Positions 62,901 through 64,000 of a stretch of DNA of 64,000 bases are shown here, piece by piece. The stretch comes from Petrosia ficiformis (Eukaryota; Porifera; Demospongiae; Haplosclerida; Petrosiidae). Under the pieces are notes generated by a model, which searched no databases, was not told the DNA's origin, and was given only the letters and a program-made list of their open reading frames with translations. The stretch covers positions 39,908,191 through 39,972,190 of the forward strand of contig OX345636.1 in the NCBI GenBank assembly GCA_947044365.1, read 5' to 3'. Position numbers and translations under genes: made by a program. Every line of letters starts with the position of its first letter. Positions within the stretch are counted from its first letter, which is position 1.

Positions 62901-64000
62901 TGTATAGGGAGATTTCGTGGTAGTCTGTTCATTATAACTTGTACAAGCCACTCATTCTAACAGCATGTATAAGTTTATTACAGATATAGTTCAAAAATTT
63001 TAAATGTTTATATCTTATAGATGTAATTCTCTCTTTACTATCACATTATTTACATTTATGCAGACATTGACGAATGCAGTTTGAACACAGACAATTGTTC
63101 ACAAATATGTAATAACACTGAAGGAAGTTTCACTTGTGAATGTTATGATGGCTACGTACTGGAAGCTGATTTAAGAACTTGTACCGGTATGTACAGGGAG
63201 GGAAATTTAGTTGTACTCTGTACATTGTCAAATTTTATAAACCACTCATTCTAAAAACATACTTTTTACTGATGTAATTCTAAAATCATAAATCTATATA
63301 TAATTATTATAGGATATAATTCTGTCTTTACTATCACATTCTTTACATTTACGCAGACATTGACGAATGCAGTTTGAACACAGACAATTGTTCACAAATA
63401 TGTAATAACACTGAAGGAAGTTTTACTTGTGAATGTTATGAAGGCTATATGCTGGAAGCTGATTTAAGAACTTGTACCGGTATGTATAGGGAAGGACATT
63501 TAGTTATACTCTGTACATTGTAAATTTTATAAACCACTCATTCTAAAATTTTAAAAACTTACTTATTACAGATGTAATTCTAAAATCATAAATCCATATA
63601 AACTTGTTATTCACTCTTTACTATCGCATTATTTACATTTATGCAGACATTGGTGAATGCAGTTTGAACACAGACAATTGTTCACAAATATGTAATAACA
63701 CTGAAGGAAGTTTCACTTGTGAATGTTATGAAGGCTATATGCTGGAAGCTGATTTAAGAACTTGTACCGGTATGTATACTGAAGGACATTTAGTTGTACT
63801 CTGTACATTGTAAATTTTATAAACCACTCATTCTAAAATTTTAAAAACTTACTTATTACAGATGTAATTCTAAAATCATAAATCCATATAAACTTGTTAT
63901 TCACTCTTTCCTATCTCATTATTTACATTTATGCAGACATTGACGAATGCAGTTTGAACACAGACAATTGTTCACAAATATGTAATAACACTGAAGGAAG
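39003..64000 (+). CDS. Giant cbEGF-repeat secreted/cell-surface protein gene (5' part, continues past window)
   Basis: A spliced gene: signal peptide exon 39003-39078, a 120-nt EGF exon 39216-39335, then 77 EGF exons. All 76 complete ones have 123 nt of coding sequence, and the last (from 63937) is cut by the window end. Every intron is phase 1, so each exon is one complete module. A module follows C-x6-C-x3-C-x8-C-x-C-x12-C, preceded by DIDE (calcium ligands), and contains C-x-N-x4-F-x-C-x-C, the Asp/Asn beta-hydroxylation consensus of calcium-binding EGF domains. In-window coding length is about 9.6 kb (about 3,200 residues). Chains of cbEGF modules form stiff calcium-dependent rods in extracellular proteins such as fibrillins, Notch and adhesion receptors, so an extracellular structural or adhesive role is likely. 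The C-terminal anchor or effector domain is not visible, and no known orthologue is named. Exon 59463-60068 is broken by a transposon. Confidence 0.9.
39216..39335 (+). CDS. EGF gene exon 2: divergent first EGF module
   Basis: The acceptor is CCTGATATAG at 39206-39215 and the donor GTAAGT at 39336. It gives [11 protein letters not shown], then [28 protein letters not shown]. Six cysteines with EGF spacing and length 120 nt, three shorter than all later modules. It lacks the full DxDE calcium motif and the hydroxylation Asn is replaced by Asp, which the consensus permits. Using the earlier AG at 39177 would break the phase, so the start at 39216 is preferred. Confidence 0.85.
39865..44301 (+). 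CDS. EGF gene exons 3-19: proximal cbEGF block (17 modules)
   Basis: Exon starts, each 123 nt: 39865, 40159, 40414, 40708, 40963, 41218, 41473, 41728, 42022, 42277, 42532, 42826, 43120, 43375, 43630, 43924, 44179. The typical module has TDDCSQRC and YDGYVLE(S/A)DSRTC; the first (39865), 42826 and 44179 have TDNC instead. The last (44179) has SQIC and [13 protein letters not shown] and marks the switch to the distal type. Introns come in two sizes, 132 bp (GTATGTATAGGGATATTTTG type) and 171 bp (GTATGTGTAGGGAGATTCTA type). Exons at 40708 and 42022 share CRLNT, which reveals a 1314-bp higher-order repeat. All frames are open. Small oddities are CMG at 40536 and CIG at 43497 in place of CTG. Confidence 0.92.
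44435..45660 (+). mobile_element. TAA/TTA-targeting element, copy B, in an EGF intron
   Basis: Runs from TGGCCCGTAGGGCCATCCCT to CTATATATACACTTG. Copies C and E share the same ends, the same core and the same position relative to the flanking exons. It carries a nested MITE at 44623-45334; without it B is about 514 bp. The intron it sits in is the class with ATAAACTTGTT, which elsewhere is only about 167 bp. Its host exon pair (44179 and 45698) reads normally, so it should be spliced out. Orientation is opposite to copies A and D. Confidence 0.88.
44623..45334. mobile_element. MITE with about 38-bp terminal inverted repeats nested in copy B
   Basis: The left end CATAGATTATATAGACTACG with continuation TATAAGGGATTGGAAACG, and the right end as its complement, differ at one base over about 38 bp. 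Flanks are TATAAG and TTTAAG-like, so the target duplication is imperfect. Copies C and E read straight through this position (CGCGCGTTTAATCC), which gives the empty site. It is less AT-rich than its surroundings. The 71-codon open frame inside (44652-44867) has no recognisable domain. Confidence 0.85.
45698..58785 (+). CDS. EGF gene exons 20-66: central cbEGF block (47 modules)
   Basis: Starts, each 123 nt: 45698 45979 46269 46557 46812 47081 47362 47652 48026 48295 48595 48850 49139 49385 49684 49939 50229 50484 50762 51052 51307 51585 51840 52109 52409 52699 52989 53288 53543 53811 54111 54401 54691 54990 55249 55539 55807 56107 56397 56687 56987 57286 57541 57819 58119 58408 58663. Typical module: TDNCSQ(I/R)C, then [13 protein letters not shown] or [13 protein letters not shown]. 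Variants: DIGEC (45698, 52699, 54401, 56397), DINEC (45979, 47362), SLKT (45979, 46269, 47362, 47652, 58119), DNDEC (53288), NNTDGSFN (50229, 51052). Most modules have NCS and NNT glycosylation sequons. Introns range from 123 to 251 bp. No frameshift or stop was found in any of the 47. Confidence 0.92.
58919..59425 (+). mobile_element. TAA/TTA-targeting element, copy C, in an EGF intron (507 bp)
   Basis: Same ends, core and intron position as copy B, without the nested MITE. It differs from E at scattered single bases (for example GGCCCATAGGGCC here, GGCCCGTAGGGCC in E). The minus-strand 71-codon open frame (58960-59175) is repeated in E and has no recognised domain. CpG-rich stretch GGCGTGGCGCG / GAACGCGCG inside. 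Confidence 0.9.
59463..60068 (+). pseudogene. EGF gene exon 67: cbEGF exon interrupted by element D
   Basis: The first part, 59463-59511 ([16 protein letters not shown]), and the last part, 59995-60068 ([19 protein letters not shown] region), add up to exactly 123 nt once the element and one TAA are removed. Read through, the element brings a stop TAG at 59522-59524. Splice sites on both sides remain intact and phase 1, so exon skipping would keep the protein in frame. If the exon is included, the protein would be truncated or the mRNA subject to decay. Confidence 0.92.
59512..59991 (-). mobile_element. TAA-targeting element, copy D, inside an EGF exon (480 bp)
   Basis: Starts CAAGTGTATATAGAG and ends GGGATGGCCCTACGGGCCA, flanked by TAA at 59509-59511 and 59992-59994. 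It is in opposite orientation to B, C and E. Its core matches copy A (GGCTGACTTTATCAAGC, TTATAGTTATTATTTTGATT) and not the core of B, C and E. It contains an (AT)n run at about 59898-59945. No coding sequence. Confidence 0.95.
60236..60358 (+). CDS. EGF gene exon 68
   Basis: 123 nt, DIDEC start, [21 protein letters not shown], acceptor TTTACGCAG, donor GTATGTATAG. Nearly identical to the exon at 58663 and followed by the same element-bearing intron (copy E), so it belongs to the duplicated unit. Confidence 0.92.
60492..60998 (+). mobile_element. TAA/TTA-targeting element, copy E, in an EGF intron (507 bp)
   Basis: Same length and nearly the same sequence as C, 1573 bp downstream of it, at the same place in the same intron class. 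C and E are therefore copies of one insertion carried by duplication of the host segment. Confidence 0.92.
61036..64000 (+). CDS. EGF gene exons 69-79: distal cbEGF block (11 modules, last one cut)
   Basis: Starts: 61036, 61317, 61605, 61905, 62195, 62485, 62775, 63064, 63357, 63647 and 63937 (64 nt to window end). All complete ones are 123 nt and open. DIGEC occurs at 61036, 62195, 62485 and 63647; DINEC with SLKT at 61317. The module at 61905 has NNTEESF, losing the Gly that is otherwise constant in this gene. The units at 62195 and 62485 are near-identical with a 290-bp period, the freshest-looking tandem step in the array. The array clearly continues beyond the window. Confidence 0.92.

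Noticed and set aside
39003..64000. Mutually exclusive splicing of EGF exons as in Dscam
   Set aside because: No selector or docking sequence was seen. In-frame compatibility alone does not show regulated choice.

Overview
The window looks like nuclear DNA of an early-branching animal. Evidence: AT-rich sequence, many short spliced exons with GT..AG introns, dense degraded transposons of animal type, and metazoan calcium-binding EGF modules. Short introns of about 130-180 bp and the repeat style suggest a demosponge, but that is inference. No prokaryotic gene organisation, rRNA, CRISPR array or convincing tRNA was seen.

Layout. (1) 1-1790: dead LINE reverse transcriptase on +, with one segment inverted in place. 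(2) 1800-9640: gene-free DNA with a 28-bp minisatellite (about 2996-3515), a 607-bp hAT-type MITE with a perfect 8-bp target duplication (4321-4927) and a 77-bp minisatellite (about 5415-5755). (3) 9642-22045: two diverged copies of a segmental duplication (9642-13462 and 15075-22045). The second copy has gained a hAT transposase element (16621-18847), a 101-bp near-perfect palindrome and a foldback element. (4) 22050-31860: mostly unassigned AT-rich DNA, with a dead LINE endonuclease on - (25039-26122). (5) 31865-37270: remains of two retrotransposons on -, a tyrosine-recombinase (DIRS-like) element and a Gypsy-like LTR element. The Gypsy-like copy has lost its RT core and is interrupted by a small TAA-targeting element. 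(6) 39003-64000 (runs off the end): one large gene on + encoding a secreted or membrane-anchored protein built of calcium-binding EGF modules.

The EGF gene has a signal-peptide exon, one divergent EGF exon of 120 nt, then 77 further EGF exons. All 76 complete ones carry exactly 123 nt of coding sequence and are bounded by phase-1 introns. The array grew by repeated local duplication; higher-order blocks of about 0.8-2 kb are visible. A family of small non-autonomous elements has inserted in it. One insertion was copied with its host intron (three copies), one copy took a nested MITE, and a fourth element landed inside an EGF exon, breaking it with a stop codon and leaving a 3-bp duplication. 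Because every exon is phase-symmetric, skipping the broken one keeps the frame.

The EGF gene is the only gene in the window that looks intact and expressed. All transposon genes seen are broken.
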